Source: Flavobacteriaceae bacterium UBA3159 | Lineage (GTDB): Bacteria > Bacteroidota > Bacteroidia > Flavobacteriales > Flavobacteriaceae | Length of the DNA stretch: 14,673 nt | Reading direction: 5' to 3' | Assembly: GCA_002364535.1 (NCBI GenBank) | Contig: DEYL01000048.1 | Location: 1-14,673, forward strand | Part shown: in pieces, positions 1 to 8,552 of the stretch | Layout of the letters: each line of letters opens with the position of its first letter | Position numbering within the stretch: position 1 is the stretch's first letter | Notes under the pieces: model-generated | Told to the model about the DNA's origin: nothing | What the model saw: only the letters and a program-made list of their open reading frames with translations | Databases searched by the model: none | Position numbers and translations under genes: made by a program

Positions 1-587
1 CTTCCCATCAAGGTTATTCCAATTTGTCCGGTAGCAACAAAAGCAGTGTTAATTTGTTTGTCCAAAGCCCAACGGTATATTTCTAAACCTGCGGTCATTT
101 TGCCGCAAGCCATATCTGTTCCAATCATCAGCAGGCGTTTGTTGGTCAATTGTGCCGCCAAGCCGGATGCAATTTCGGGGATAAATTGGGGAACCCTTAC
201 ATCCCAAATCCATTGAGTGGGATCTTGGATGTGCTGAGCAAATCGATCGGCAAGCGTGTCGTGTAAGCCATTAATGATGCTTAGCCCCCGGCCCAAAGCT
301 TCTTCGATCAAGAGAAGCCATGTGTTGGGAATTTTTCCACCAGAAGTGGCAATGCCCAGTAACAGTACTTCGGCCCCTTGATCAATGACTTGATCTAGTT
401 TTTCAAAAATGGGGATGTCTCTGTCAATGGGGTGTTCTTTGTTGATGTTGCTCCCAGCGTGCTGGGAGTCGATGATACCCACGATAGGGTTTTGAAGGTA
501 GCGAACCACTCCCAATCCCATTTTACCGTAATCGCTATGAATAAAGCCTTCCATATAGAGGGCTACTTTTTGATGGGGTTTAAGCAT
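1..587 (-). CDS. DUF1611 family protein (DgcN-like), 3' end outside window
   Basis: Reading the minus strand from the ATG at 587 gives an open frame through position 1, about 195 residues, with the C-terminus lying outside the window. The product begins MLKPHQKVALYMEG. An N-terminal Rossmann-like part (GIIDSQHAG, LLLGIATSGGKIP) is followed by a P-loop-like segment IGTDMACGKMTAG at about residues 155-167, which is the layout of DUF1611 proteins. The start codon overlaps the end of the upstream epimerase gene by 8 bp (ATGCTTAA), so translation is probably coupled. DUF1611 members paired with an enolase-superfamily epimerase include DgcN, reported as a D-glutamate N-acetyltransferase acting with the racemase DgcA. 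Whether this protein acetylates D-glutamate or works on another amino acid or dipeptide is inference. Family assignment is firm; the substrate is not. Confidence 0.85.
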   Translation of the reverse strand, partial: MLKPHQKVALYMEGFIHSDYGKMGLGVVRYLQNPIVGIIDSQHAGSNINKEHPIDRDIPIFEKLDQVIDQGAEVLLLGIATSGGKIPNTWLLLIEEALGRGLSIINGLHDTLADRFAQHIQDPTQWIWDVRVPQFIPEIASGLAAQLTNKRLLMIGTDMACGKMTAGLEIYRWALDKQINTAFVATGQIGITLMG

Positions 588-1629
588 GGTAGTGGGGTTT
601 TAGAATTCCGCCGTGCCCCGGAACAAAATCAGGAAGAGTGACACCGTCTACCAATTGGACTCCTGTAGCCGGGTTGGGTGCCAAATTGTAATGGGAGTCC
701 AGGTCTATATGGTCGATCCCTCCCGAGAGGGCGGCTGCAGCAGCTATGGAAACCGAAGATTCGCTCATACAACCGATCATGGTTTTGAGTTTATGTTTTT
801 TTGCCATTTTGATAATCTCTAAAGCCTCTGTGATTCCCCCACATTTCATCAATTTTATGTTTACACCATCGATGTGATCGGCCCATTTGCCAACATCTTC
901 GGCATATCTACAAGATTCGTCGATATAGATGGGCATGGGGCGGTTGGGGTAAAGGTATTGAAGCTCAGACTCTTGCCCTTCTTCTAGGGGTTGTTCGATG
1001 TATTCGACCCCCCTGTCGGCCAACCATTTCATCATATAAATGGCCTCTTGAGTGGACCAGCCCCCATTGGCATCGACTCTGATTTTGAGCTGAGATTCTT
1101 TAATGCTTTCGATTACTTGAGCAAACATTTGTTGATCGGCTTCGATCCCCTTAGGAGAACCGAGTTTTATCTTAAGGGCTTTCGCTGAGGAATTTTGGAG
1201 CATCAGTCGAATTCTTTCTTTGACCTGATCCGCGGGGATAATGCCCAGTGTGAGGGAGGTGGGAACAGAGGGCCGTGGCAAATGGAGTAATTGATGTAAA
1301 GGCAATTGGGGTTTTTTGGCTTTCCAATCCCATAGGGCCATGTCCAAAGCTGCATAGGCACAGGGAGCGATCCCCACTTGTTTAGCCTTTTGGTTGAGTT
1401 CTTCGATGGTATTGGATTCGATCCCTTGCTCCAGAAAAGCAGTTAGCTGATCTTGCATTTCCTCTACTGTTTCGGCTTTTTCATTTTTGCCGGGAGCGGC
1501 TTCCCCCCAACCCATCAATCCCTCTTTTTCATAAGACAAAAACAGGTTGTGGGAATCTCCCCTAACTCCCCTACTGATGGCCAAGGGGAATCTTTTTTTG
1601 AGTAATACTTTATGAAATTTTATATACAT
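580..1629 (-). CDS. Dipeptide epimerase, enolase superfamily (L-Ala-D/L-Glu epimerase or DgcA-like)
   Basis: A 349-residue enolase-superfamily protein with all the expected active-site positions: the N-terminal substrate-loop segment SRGVRG (about residue 20), KIK (about 153-155, acid/base lysine), metal ligands in RVDANGG (Asp about 186), EQPLEEG (Glu about 212) and YIDES (Asp about 237), the opposite-face lysine in NIKL (about 259), and the IDLD segment (about 308-311) with the DxD typical of dipeptide epimerases. It should be a Mg-dependent cytoplasmic 1,1-proton-transfer enzyme acting on L-Ala-D/L-Glu-like dipeptides from murein, or on N-acetyl-glutamate as in DgcA. I chose the ATG at 1629 over the in-frame TTG at 1635: the ATG lies 2 bp past the vanZ stop with AAAGG about 10 bp upstream. 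The overlapping DUF1611 gene supports the glutamate/peptide role. The exact substrate cannot be read from the sequence. Confidence 0.92.
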   Translation of the reverse strand: MYIKFHKVLLKKRFPLAISRGVRGDSHNLFLSYEKEGLMGWGEAAPGKNEKAETVEEMQDQLTAFLEQGIESNTIEELNQKAKQVGIAPCAYAALDMALWDWKAKKPQLPLHQLLHLPRPSVPTSLTLGIIPADQVKERIRLMLQNSSAKALKIKLGSPKGIEADQQMFAQVIESIKESQLKIRVDANGGWSTQEAIYMMKWLADRGVEYIEQPLEEGQESELQYLYPNRPMPIYIDESCRYAEDVGKWADHIDGVNIKLMKCGGITEALEIIKMAKKHKLKTMIGCMSESSVSIAAAAALSGGIDHIDLDSHYNLAPNPATGVQLVDGVTLPDFVPGHGGILKPHYHA

Positions 1630-1631
1630 GT

Positions 1632-2012
1632 TCAAGCCTTTGGATTGAAATAAAAACGTTTTGGATAGGCCTTTATCAAAATGACTATCAGCATAATTCC
1701 CATTCCATTGGCCAAGACATCCATATAATCACCTTCGCGGTCGTGGGTAAAAAAATATTGCCCCAACTCAATAAGCACCCCAAAAACAAGGGCAACCAAA
1801 GCGCTACTACACATGGAGTTTTGGATTACAATTTCTTTAGAAAAAGTCTTGATCAAAAGCATGCTCAATACTGCGTAAAAAATGAAATGTCCAAGTTTGT
1901 CTTGGTATTTAAACCACGGTTCTATACCAACGCTTTTGGTGTTGGAAAAACTTAAGTAAACAATTAGGCCAGCCCAGACTAGCGAACAAACAAGCCAAAA
2001 ATAATTTTTCAT
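1632..2012 (-). CDS. VanZ-like family membrane protein
   Basis: A 126-residue integral membrane protein with about four hydrophobic segments: residues 5-22, 40-57 (HFIFYAVLSMLLIK), 68-85 (ALVALVFGVLIELGQ) and 100-116. The family's conserved polar positions are visible: DKLGHF near residue 39, IELGQ near 82, and REGDYMDVLANGMG near 92-105. Small single-domain VanZ-like proteins are common in Bacteroidota. Their role is mostly unknown; the name comes from a teicoplanin-resistance protein, and resistance should not be assumed. The stop lies 2 bp before the preferred epimerase start, and the adhesin gene ends 21 bp upstream on the same strand. No separate promoter is evident in that gap, so the gene is either read from the adhesin transcript or from a promoter inside the 3' end of the adhesin gene. 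The predicted product has 126 residues, a normal length. Confidence 0.88.
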   Translation of the reverse strand: MKNYFWLVCSLVWAGLIVYLSFSNTKSVGIEPWFKYQDKLGHFIFYAVLSMLLIKTFSKEIVIQNSMCSSALVALVFGVLIELGQYFFTHDREGDYMDVLANGMGIMLIVILIKAYPKRFYFNPKA

Positions 2013-2033
2013 TATAAGACCAGAGGTGTGAAG

Positions 2034-5000
2034 TTATCTTTTCAAATATATAAAACCTTTAAGAGGGGGCTGTCCATTGCCCAATTCTAAAATGTAAAAG
2101 TAAGTGCCCTCCGGTAGATTTTGTTCATTTGAGCTGGAATAGGAAGCTCTCGATTCTCCATTCCAATCGTTTTTATAGGGTACCTCTCTCAGAACAAGGG
2201 TTTCCCAACGGGAATATACAGACAGTTGATGATCGGGAAATTGTCCCAATCCCTCAATGATCCAATTTTCATTTACTCCATCATTGTCGGGTGAAAAGGC
2301 ATTGGGTATGGATAGGGATTGAAAAACCATAAGGGTTTCTTGTGTAAAAATAAAGGGATCACAGCGGTAGTTTTTTGAACTTATGGCGGCTCTGAGTTTC
2401 CAGTCGACCCATGACGTTTGGGGATTGACCAAAACCAAGTTTTTGGAAGTAACCCCTCTAAAGGTTCCGGAGGCTTGCAAGTCTTGCCAATCGGTGCTTG
2501 GGGATTGCAAAATCTGCCATTGTATGTCGAACATTTCACTGTCGTTTAGTTCGATGATCAAAAATGTTTCTTGATTGGGAATCACGACTAGCGATGTGGG
2601 AGGTTGAATACTTATGGTCGGGCTGACAGGCAATTCCAAATAGTCGTATTGACCCGAATTGTCAAGGTCTAGTGCTGTGGTATAGCCAATGGCCGAAATG
2701 ACTCTTCCTTTGGAATCAACCTCAACAGGACTGCTTCCCAAAATTCCATCTTGATCCGGATCTTCGAATCCTGCTTCAACAGTATCGAAACATCCGTCAC
2801 CGTCACTGTCCAAATCTGAACTGTTTTCTTTTCCATCAAGATCAAAATCATCCTGTTTTTCCTCGGAATCTAAGATGCCGTCATTGTCATCATCTAAGTC
2901 AATGTCGTCAGGCACCCCATCTTTATCACAATCAAAAGCAGTTGTAATGATAAGTGTTATACTAGAATTTAAAAAATCACAATTGTCATAAGGATCGGTA
3001 AGATCAGTGATTTCTTTAGAATTGGTTACTCCATCTCCATCTATGTCAGAGTCACAAGGATTACCTAAACCATCACCATCCAAATCCTCTTGGTCTGGAT
3101 TGTAGTAAAGGGGACAGTTGTCTAATCTTTCCGGAATACCATCATTGTCAAAGTCAAGTTCATTATCTAGATTAGTTAAATATACTGAAACATAGTCCGC
3201 AGTCAGATAGTCAAAGTCAAGTGTTGCTTGGTCTACTAAAATAATTAAACTGGTAGAAATATCCCCATCTAGAAGATAGTCATCCACTCCAGTTAACAAA
3301 ATAGATTGGGACTGATTCCAGTTATCGGGGGTAAAGGTTAAGAAAGTTTTGTTTATGGCGACCTCTGATGGATCAAGAATGATAAAGCCTATTGTAACAT
3401 TAGCTTTTGGCTGAACGCTCAACTGAAGAAAAAGGGTCGTTGAAGATCTCGATTCACTTAAAGGGGATGTAAGTTTGTAGCTGGTTGTTACAGCTCCTGA
3501 CTCTGCAGGCGATAATGGGGTGATTAATCCATTTACTATAATTCCAGGTAATTCGTTGTCAACATTTATTAAAATGAGATCTGCAACCAAAGAACCATCT
3601 AATTGGTCATAAGCAGGGTCGTTTGAGTATGGATCTCCGGTAACAAAATTTACATTTTTATCTCCATCCAATAACAAATCATCTAAGCCTGTAAGTGTAA
3701 TAATATTTGATTCCGGCTTGTCCCAGAATTGATTTTCAACTTTAATCTCTGTGTTTAATAATGCTATTTCATCGATATTATCTTGAAGGGTAACCGGTAT
3801 TATAACATCCTCATCGTTCAAAGGTTTTGTGTTGAGTGAAAAAGCGATCCTAACTATATCACCATACTCATCAGTTTGATTATCATCCTCTAGTAAATAC
3901 AATGTAATTCCAGAAAAATCATTGTCTTGGTTTGTCATTACCAAAGCACCTATATTTCCAGGAATAATATTACCATAATATGGATCTGTACTAGAAATTT
4001 TATTTATAAAGATGTTATAATTGATAGCTCCATCACTTATTGGGATAAGGTCGTCAACTCCAACAACTGAAATGATTTGAGGTTGATCCCAATCTGGAGG
4101 TGAAATTATAATTGTTGAGCTCACAAGTACTCCCTCATTTATATTAGTACTTGAAAGACTAATTTGAACAGGCGCCATGGGCATGGAGCTGAGACTTATC
4201 GAAAGGCTTCCAAAAGACCCATCTTCTCCAGTAAGCTGATCTATCACACTCATTATAATTTGTGCAAAATCATTATCAGCATTAATTACAGTAACATTTT
4301 GAGGGGATTCCGAAAGGAAGTTGGAGTCCGAATTACCATCTACCGAAATAATAATTTCAGTAAATTGATCCCCATCAATTATAGTATCGTCAACACCACT
4401 AACCAATACAGTCTGTGGAATATTCCAATTCAGTGGAGTAAACTGCAATTGTTCAAATCCTGCTTCTACAGCAACCTCACTTCCATCATTTGAAGTAATA
4501 TCAAAAAATACATTATCATTAGGCTCTATATCCAAAACAACAGAAAAACTTGCTAAATTTTCATTTTCACTAAGGTTGTTTGAAATAGCTCCTACACTAA
4601 AACCTGGTTGATCATTATCTAAATTTCTGAAGTTCAAATCTGCAATATCAGAAGCGTCTAATGCATCATAAACACCATCTGTTGATTTGGGATCCAGGGT
4701 TTCTAAAATCAACGTGATATCTCCATCAATGATGGCATCATCTACTCCTGTAATAGTAATTTCGTTATTAAAAGGTTTGTTCCAATCAGAATTTGCAATA
4801 GTCATACTCGAAGAGGAAATTATTACCTCCGCATCATCTCCTATGATATTCAAACCGAAATTTACATCTGCACCCCCTAAAGGTTGAGAAAGTAAGTTGA
4901 ACTGAACGATAAATGAAGTCCCGTTCTCATCAGTTACCGCCGATCCACCCACCACATTCATTTGAATTCCAGGTGCTGAATTGTCTTGGTTGATTAAATC

Positions 5001-8000
5001 TATATCGCTTAGAGTGCTGCCATCCAATAAATTGAAATTAGCATCAGTTGAACTCACATTCCCAGTAATTATCTGGTAAGCAATGTTGCCATCCTTAATT
5101 GGTGTAGGGTCAGGAAGTCCAGTTACTATTATAGTTTGTGGGGAATCCCAATTAAAGGGACTGAACTCAACATAGTCAGTGTCTAAATGTCCTTCGGTTA
5201 GATCACTAGAGGATAAATCAAGTATAACCAACCCAGTTGGCTTGGACAAAAGCTTTATCGTAAAAGAAGCCTCATCACCATTTTCGTTAGAAAGATTATC
5301 TAGAATAATAATTTCAAATCCAGCAGAATTAACATCTAATACCGATAGTGTAACTGTCTTCGCCTCAGCATTAGTGAAACAGTTATCAGTCAGAGCAACA
5401 TTTACCGAGATAGTGGGATAAATAATTTGATCTCCATCCAAAAGTCCATCTACCTTTGGTGTAATATCTATGGATTGAGGAACATTCCAATTAGCTGGAG
5501 TAAAAGTAATCTGGGTTGGGGAAACTACGGCTTCTGTAATATCAGGATTTGAGATGTCCAAAACAACATCTGAGGCTGGAGCATCTTCCAAAGTAATATT
5601 AAATGAAGTTAGTGAGCCTGTCTCACTCAAAATTATAACAGCTGGATCCAGATTAAAAACTTTCGGTGAATCCATCAAAAGTGAGCTTGTGTTGGAAATT
5701 ACTGGATTACAAAGGAATCCTCCTTTTGCGACTGTAACACGGTATGAGGTATTATTCAGGCTGTTGTCTACAGGCGTAATTTTCATTATTTGTGAACTTG
5801 TATTACTATAAATGGAGTTGTCACTTAAGTTCACCCAATCACTACCATTAAAAAATTGCCATTGGAATACAGGTTGAGTGAGATCAGTCTGTACTTTAAA
5901 ATTGGCGCTGCTTCCCAGACAAATACTTTTGGTGCTGGGCTGTTTTAATATATTGGATGGCAAAGCTGAACTTCCTACTTCTTGAAAGTCATAAACACCT
6001 GTGAGGTCGCCATCTCTTGGTGAAGTGTATCCATCATAACCTGCTACAAGACCAAATTGGTTAACTGTGACAGGTGAAGCACCTAAAACACCATCAGGTG
6101 AAGGATCACTGTCAGTAAAGCCCGCTTCAATTACATCGGAGCATCCATCACCGTCACTTTCAAGGTCATAGAAATCAGCCGAACCATCTCCATCAGTGTC
6201 TAAAAAGTTCTGATGTAACATTAAATTCCAATTGAAAACTGAAGTACTTACTCCACTATTAAGATGAGTTAGAGTCAAGTTTTTCATATTTTGACCTAAA
6301 AATGAAAAGGTGGGACTTGTTGTCAAAGAGCTATTAAACTTGAACCTTATTTCATTTGAGGAATGAAGGGTAAGTCCACTTTCATAGTCATTATCATAGT
6401 TAGTATCAACCAATAGATCATTGTTAGGGTTTAAAAGAGAGATACTCTGGCTTGCTGAACTTGTTGATATTACAAACGACTCACCATCCAAATATGCATG
6501 ATTAAAATTTAGGCTATGTGTTAATTTAAAATTTACTTTATCAATAAAGTTCCACTCAATCGTATTTTGGTTACCTCCACTTGTTAGAGTAGAACTTAAA
6601 TCTCCAACTGATATTTGATCAATAGAACTTTCTGTTGCAAGAACATTTGAAACAGTGTAAGCTCCAGCTATAGTAATAGTGGCGGTATTAACAATTAAAG
6701 GATTGTTCATGTCAGATATATCAAGTTGATAATCGCCTAGGGATTCATAAGTATTTAAGATACCATCATTATCTAAATCCAAGTCGATATTGTCATTTAT
6801 ACCGTCACCATCATAATCTGGTGGACAATTGCTCACTACGGCTGGTTTGGAATATGCAACACTTGTAACTCCATCACATGTTTTTTCAGCCCTAATTCTA
6901 TAAGATCCTGGGACAGTTGGTAAATAAGGATTAACACTAATTCCCAAATCAACATAACCTGTCCCATCATTATAAAACCATTTATAGCTATCATATTCAT
7001 CCAAACCTGATGATCTTAGTTGCACATTGGGTAAACATACTTCTCCACTTAAAACGGGTGATTCAATAATTGTTTCCGGAGCTGAAATAAAACCAGAGTA
7101 AAAACCTCCAGAAGTTGCAGCACCACTTTGATTGTAATATGCACAATAAAGCTCTTGTGTTGAGTTAATAGATACATTTCCTGATAAGTTTTCAATAATA
7201 TAGGCCTTGTAACCTATTCCCTCAACACTCTCAGGTCCTGTTATATTTACAGCACCAAAGAAGCTTGAATCATCTAATGATTTATTGGTATTATCGAAAT
7301 CTGAAAAGGTAACAGATGCTGTTTGATTTGTTACTACAGTGACATAACCTGGGAAAAATGCTGTTCCAATATTTTCAATTAATGGGATATTATTAACTTC
7401 TCCTTGGCTCTGACAAGACAGAGGAGGTACAAAAAACATGCCTTGATTTGCCTCACTACCAGTCCCTCCAATACCTTGCCAAGCATAAACATCTTTAGAG
7501 GTCTCCACAAAAAGTGTTTTGTTTGAGCCTGCATCACTAAATTTATCCCCTTCAATAACTCTATGGTCTCCAGCGTTTACTATAGTGAATGTTGGTAAAA
7601 CATCTCCATTTAAAAAAATGTCTGTATCATCTTCATTAGCTACAATGAGTATATTTTCCCATGCATTACTTCCATTACCCTTAACAAAAACATACTCCTT
7701 TCCGATTTTATCAGCCCCCACAATTTGGTCAATTCCATAATCTCTTCCACTACCTGTTCCAAAACTACCATTGGCTGAACCACTATTAACTACAATAGGT
7801 TTATCTGATTCAATTAAAACACCTATCAAACCCTCCCTGTTTGCTACAACATTTTCAGCTTCTGCAGACAGTAAATATGTTTCTCCTTTATCCAAGGTAA
7901 AGGTTTTGGAAAAGGTCCCTACACCACCTGGAGATAAAATTCCTGCCAAATCTAATTGCTTGTCCAAATTATCGATCACAACTTGAGTATTATCCTCGGT

Positions 8001-8552
8001 AGCCATCAAAGAAACAAAGTTTAAATAATTTGAACTATCATTATTAGCTCCAGGATTTCCACTAGTGTAAGTGCCTGATCTAAAAGAAGTTCCAAGTGCT
8101 GATAAACCTTTACTTACCAAAGCACCTGCTTGAGGTGGTGTGGAGTCACCAATTCTACCAGCCCTTAATCTAACAGCCACATATATTGGTGAATCAGCGG
8201 AAATTATATATCCTTTATCATCAATAACTCTACCTCCATAAAACACAGAATTAATTATCGCAAAATTTGAGGGCCCTGAACCAATATTATGAACATTAGG
8301 AGAAGAATTAGAGACAACATCTGAGATAATACTTGCAGTAGGAGCACCGACTGGAGTTATTGAATATTGAACATTATTATTTGATGGAGTTGAAATATAA
8401 ATGTGCTGATCTAGTGGATAGGCATTGGAGTTGGATGCCCCATGAGCCGCAATTGGGGGTATGTAGTGAACTTTACTAAGCTGAGCAAGTAGGCTTTGCA
8501 ATGCAAAAAACATAAATATGGAAAACAAATTTCTTAAAAGAACAAACCTCAT
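2034..8552 (-). CDS. Giant T9SS-secreted adhesin: IgGFc-binding head, seven Calx-beta-like repeats, type B sorting domain
   Basis: A 2172-residue secreted surface protein. Order of parts (approximate residues): signal peptide 1-23, cut near LLAQ; IgGFc-binding-type N-terminal domain about 25-495 (MATEDNTQVVI, LDKGETYLLSAEA, KPIVVNSGSANG, GRDYGIDQIVGADKIGKEY); Ig-like 497-570; Asp-rich thrombospondin-3-like segment 572-600 (DYDGDGINDNIDLDLDNDG); a beta-rich stretch of unknown family 603-780; Asp-rich plus Ig-like module 781-957; seven repeats of about 115-123 residues, 964-1797, most with a W(N/D)xPQ-like strand followed by GVDD...DGD; a second Asp-rich region 1798-1899; a second copy of the Asp-rich/Ig-like module 1900-2070; gliding-motility-type C-terminal domain 2078-2172 (IPNAFSPDNDGVNENW, NDWNGE, LPEGTYFYIL). 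The last domain is the type B T9SS export signal, known to need a SprF-like partner; the divergent 8692 gene is one. Calcium binding and adhesion are inferred. The body (about 2950-8550) is near 32 % GC in lines I counted, against about 42 % for the C-terminal part. The RWG motif of the sorting domain reads RWE. Confidence 0.93.
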   Translation of the reverse strand: MRFVLLRNLFSIFMFFALQSLLAQLSKVHYIPPIAAHGASNSNAYPLDQHIYISTPSNNNVQYSITPVGAPTASIISDVVSNSSPNVHNIGSGPSNFAIINSVFYGGRVIDDKGYIISADSPIYVAVRLRAGRIGDSTPPQAGALVSKGLSALGTSFRSGTYTSGNPGANNDSSNYLNFVSLMATEDNTQVVIDNLDKQLDLAGILSPGGVGTFSKTFTLDKGETYLLSAEAENVVANREGLIGVLIESDKPIVVNSGSANGSFGTGSGRDYGIDQIVGADKIGKEYVFVKGNGSNAWENILIVANEDDTDIFLNGDVLPTFTIVNAGDHRVIEGDKFSDAGSNKTLFVETSKDVYAWQGIGGTGSEANQGMFFVPPLSCQSQGEVNNIPLIENIGTAFFPGYVTVVTNQTASVTFSDFDNTNKSLDDSSFFGAVNITGPESVEGIGYKAYIIENLSGNVSINSTQELYCAYYNQSGAATSGGFYSGFISAPETIIESPVLSGEVCLPNVQLRSSGLDEYDSYKWFYNDGTGYVDLGISVNPYLPTVPGSYRIRAEKTCDGVTSVAYSKPAVVSNCPPDYDGDGINDNIDLDLDNDGILNTYESLGDYQLDISDMNNPLIVNTATITIAGAYTVSNVLATESSIDQISVGDLSSTLTSGGNQNTIEWNFIDKVNFKLTHSLNFNHAYLDGESFVISTSSASQSISLLNPNNDLLVDTNYDNDYESGLTLHSSNEIRFKFNSSLTTSPTFSFLGQNMKNLTLTHLNSGVSTSVFNWNLMLHQNFLDTDGDGSADFYDLESDGDGCSDVIEAGFTDSDPSPDGVLGASPVTVNQFGLVAGYDGYTSPRDGDLTGVYDFQEVGSSALPSNILKQPSTKSICLGSSANFKVQTDLTQPVFQWQFFNGSDWVNLSDNSIYSNTSSQIMKITPVDNSLNNTSYRVTVAKGGFLCNPVISNTSSLLMDSPKVFNLDPAVIILSETGSLTSFNITLEDAPASDVVLDISNPDITEAVVSPTQITFTPANWNVPQSIDITPKVDGLLDGDQIIYPTISVNVALTDNCFTNAEAKTVTLSVLDVNSAGFEIIILDNLSNENGDEASFTIKLLSKPTGLVILDLSSSDLTEGHLDTDYVEFSPFNWDSPQTIIVTGLPDPTPIKDGNIAYQIITGNVSSTDANFNLLDGSTLSDIDLINQDNSAPGIQMNVVGGSAVTDENGTSFIVQFNLLSQPLGGADVNFGLNIIGDDAEVIISSSSMTIANSDWNKPFNNEITITGVDDAIIDGDITLILETLDPKSTDGVYDALDASDIADLNFRNLDNDQPGFSVGAISNNLSENENLASFSVVLDIEPNDNVFFDITSNDGSEVAVEAGFEQLQFTPLNWNIPQTVLVSGVDDTIIDGDQFTEIIISVDGNSDSNFLSESPQNVTVINADNDFAQIIMSVIDQLTGEDGSFGSLSISLSSMPMAPVQISLSSTNINEGVLVSSTIIISPPDWDQPQIISVVGVDDLIPISDGAINYNIFINKISSTDPYYGNIIPGNIGALVMTNQDNDFSGITLYLLEDDNQTDEYGDIVRIAFSLNTKPLNDEDVIIPVTLQDNIDEIALLNTEIKVENQFWDKPESNIITLTGLDDLLLDGDKNVNFVTGDPYSNDPAYDQLDGSLVADLILINVDNELPGIIVNGLITPLSPAESGAVTTSYKLTSPLSESRSSTTLFLQLSVQPKANVTIGFIILDPSEVAINKTFLTFTPDNWNQSQSILLTGVDDYLLDGDISTSLIILVDQATLDFDYLTADYVSVYLTNLDNELDFDNDGIPERLDNCPLYYNPDQEDLDGDGLGNPCDSDIDGDGVTNSKEITDLTDPYDNCDFLNSSITLIITTAFDCDKDGVPDDIDLDDDNDGILDSEEKQDDFDLDGKENSSDLDSDGDGCFDTVEAGFEDPDQDGILGSSPVEVDSKGRVISAIGYTTALDLDNSGQYDYLELPVSPTISIQPPTSLVVIPNQETFLIIELNDSEMFDIQWQILQSPSTDWQDLQASGTFRGVTSKNLVLVNPQTSWVDWKLRAAISSKNYRCDPFIFTQETLMVFQSLSIPNAFSPDNDGVNENWIIEGLGQFPDHQLSVYSRWETLVLREVPYKNDWNGESRASYSSSNEQNLPEGTYFYILELGNGQPPLKGFIYLKR
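2340..2853 (-). repeat. Second copy of the Asp-rich plus Ig-like module
   Basis: Encodes adhesin residues about 1900-2070. It matches the first copy block by block: SDLDSDGDGCFDTVEAGF, DQDGILGSSPVEV, GRVISAIGYT, QYDYLELP, then QWQILQSPSTDWQDLQASG and YRCDP. It sits between the Asp-rich spacer and the sorting domain, so the two copies bracket the repeat array. The copies have diverged too far for a DNA-level duplicate to be seen by eye, so the duplication is old or the second module was acquired separately. Confidence 0.8.
3160..5660 (-). repeat. Seven tandem Calx-beta-like repeats with an A-B-C-A-B-C-A order
   Basis: Protein-level repeats, diverged in DNA. Approximate unit boundaries on the minus strand: R1 5660-5300, R2 5300-4950, R3 4950-4585, R4 4585-4240, R5 4240-3890, R6 3890-3530, R7 3530-3160. 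R1, R4 and R7 share FTPxNWN...QS/T and a DGDxxxxxxIISV-like tail. R2 and R5 share LSSxxxxEG, a variant P(I)xDGxIxY in place of DGD, SSTD and NQDN. R3 and R6 share TDExG, WxKPxxNxIT, the DPxSxDxxYDxLDxS segment and ADL. The acidic GVDD/DGD loops are of the kind that bind calcium in Calx-beta and related beta-sandwich domains. The boundaries are estimates from the translated text and may be off by a few residues. Confidence 0.85.
5680..6210 (-). repeat. First copy of the Asp-rich plus Ig-like module
   Basis: Encodes adhesin residues about 781-957: DTDGDGSADFYDLESDGDGC, then an EAGF...DGVLGASPVTV...GLV...GYT segment ending YDFQE, then an Ig-like fold with QWQFFNGSDW and a paired cysteine late in the domain (FLCNP). 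It lies directly before the seven-repeat array. A homologous copy at 2340-2853 follows the array and its Asp-rich spacer. The Asp-rich part resembles thrombospondin type 3 calcium-binding repeats and this combination is frequent in secreted Bacteroidota proteins. Confidence 0.8.

Noticed and set aside
1632..2012. VanZ-like gene as a glycopeptide-resistance determinant
   Set aside because: No other van genes are present, and single-domain VanZ-like proteins are common housekeeping membrane proteins of unknown role.
3160..5660. CRISPR array or recent DNA-level tandem repeat
   Set aside because: The periodicity is at protein level only; units of about 350 bp are highly diverged in DNA and lie in an intact reading frame.
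2383..8000. Several plus-strand open frames of 60-110 codons opposite the adhesin gene (for example 4164-4493)
   Set aside because: They are antisense shadows of a single uninterrupted 2172-codon frame, with no recognisable domains or start signals.
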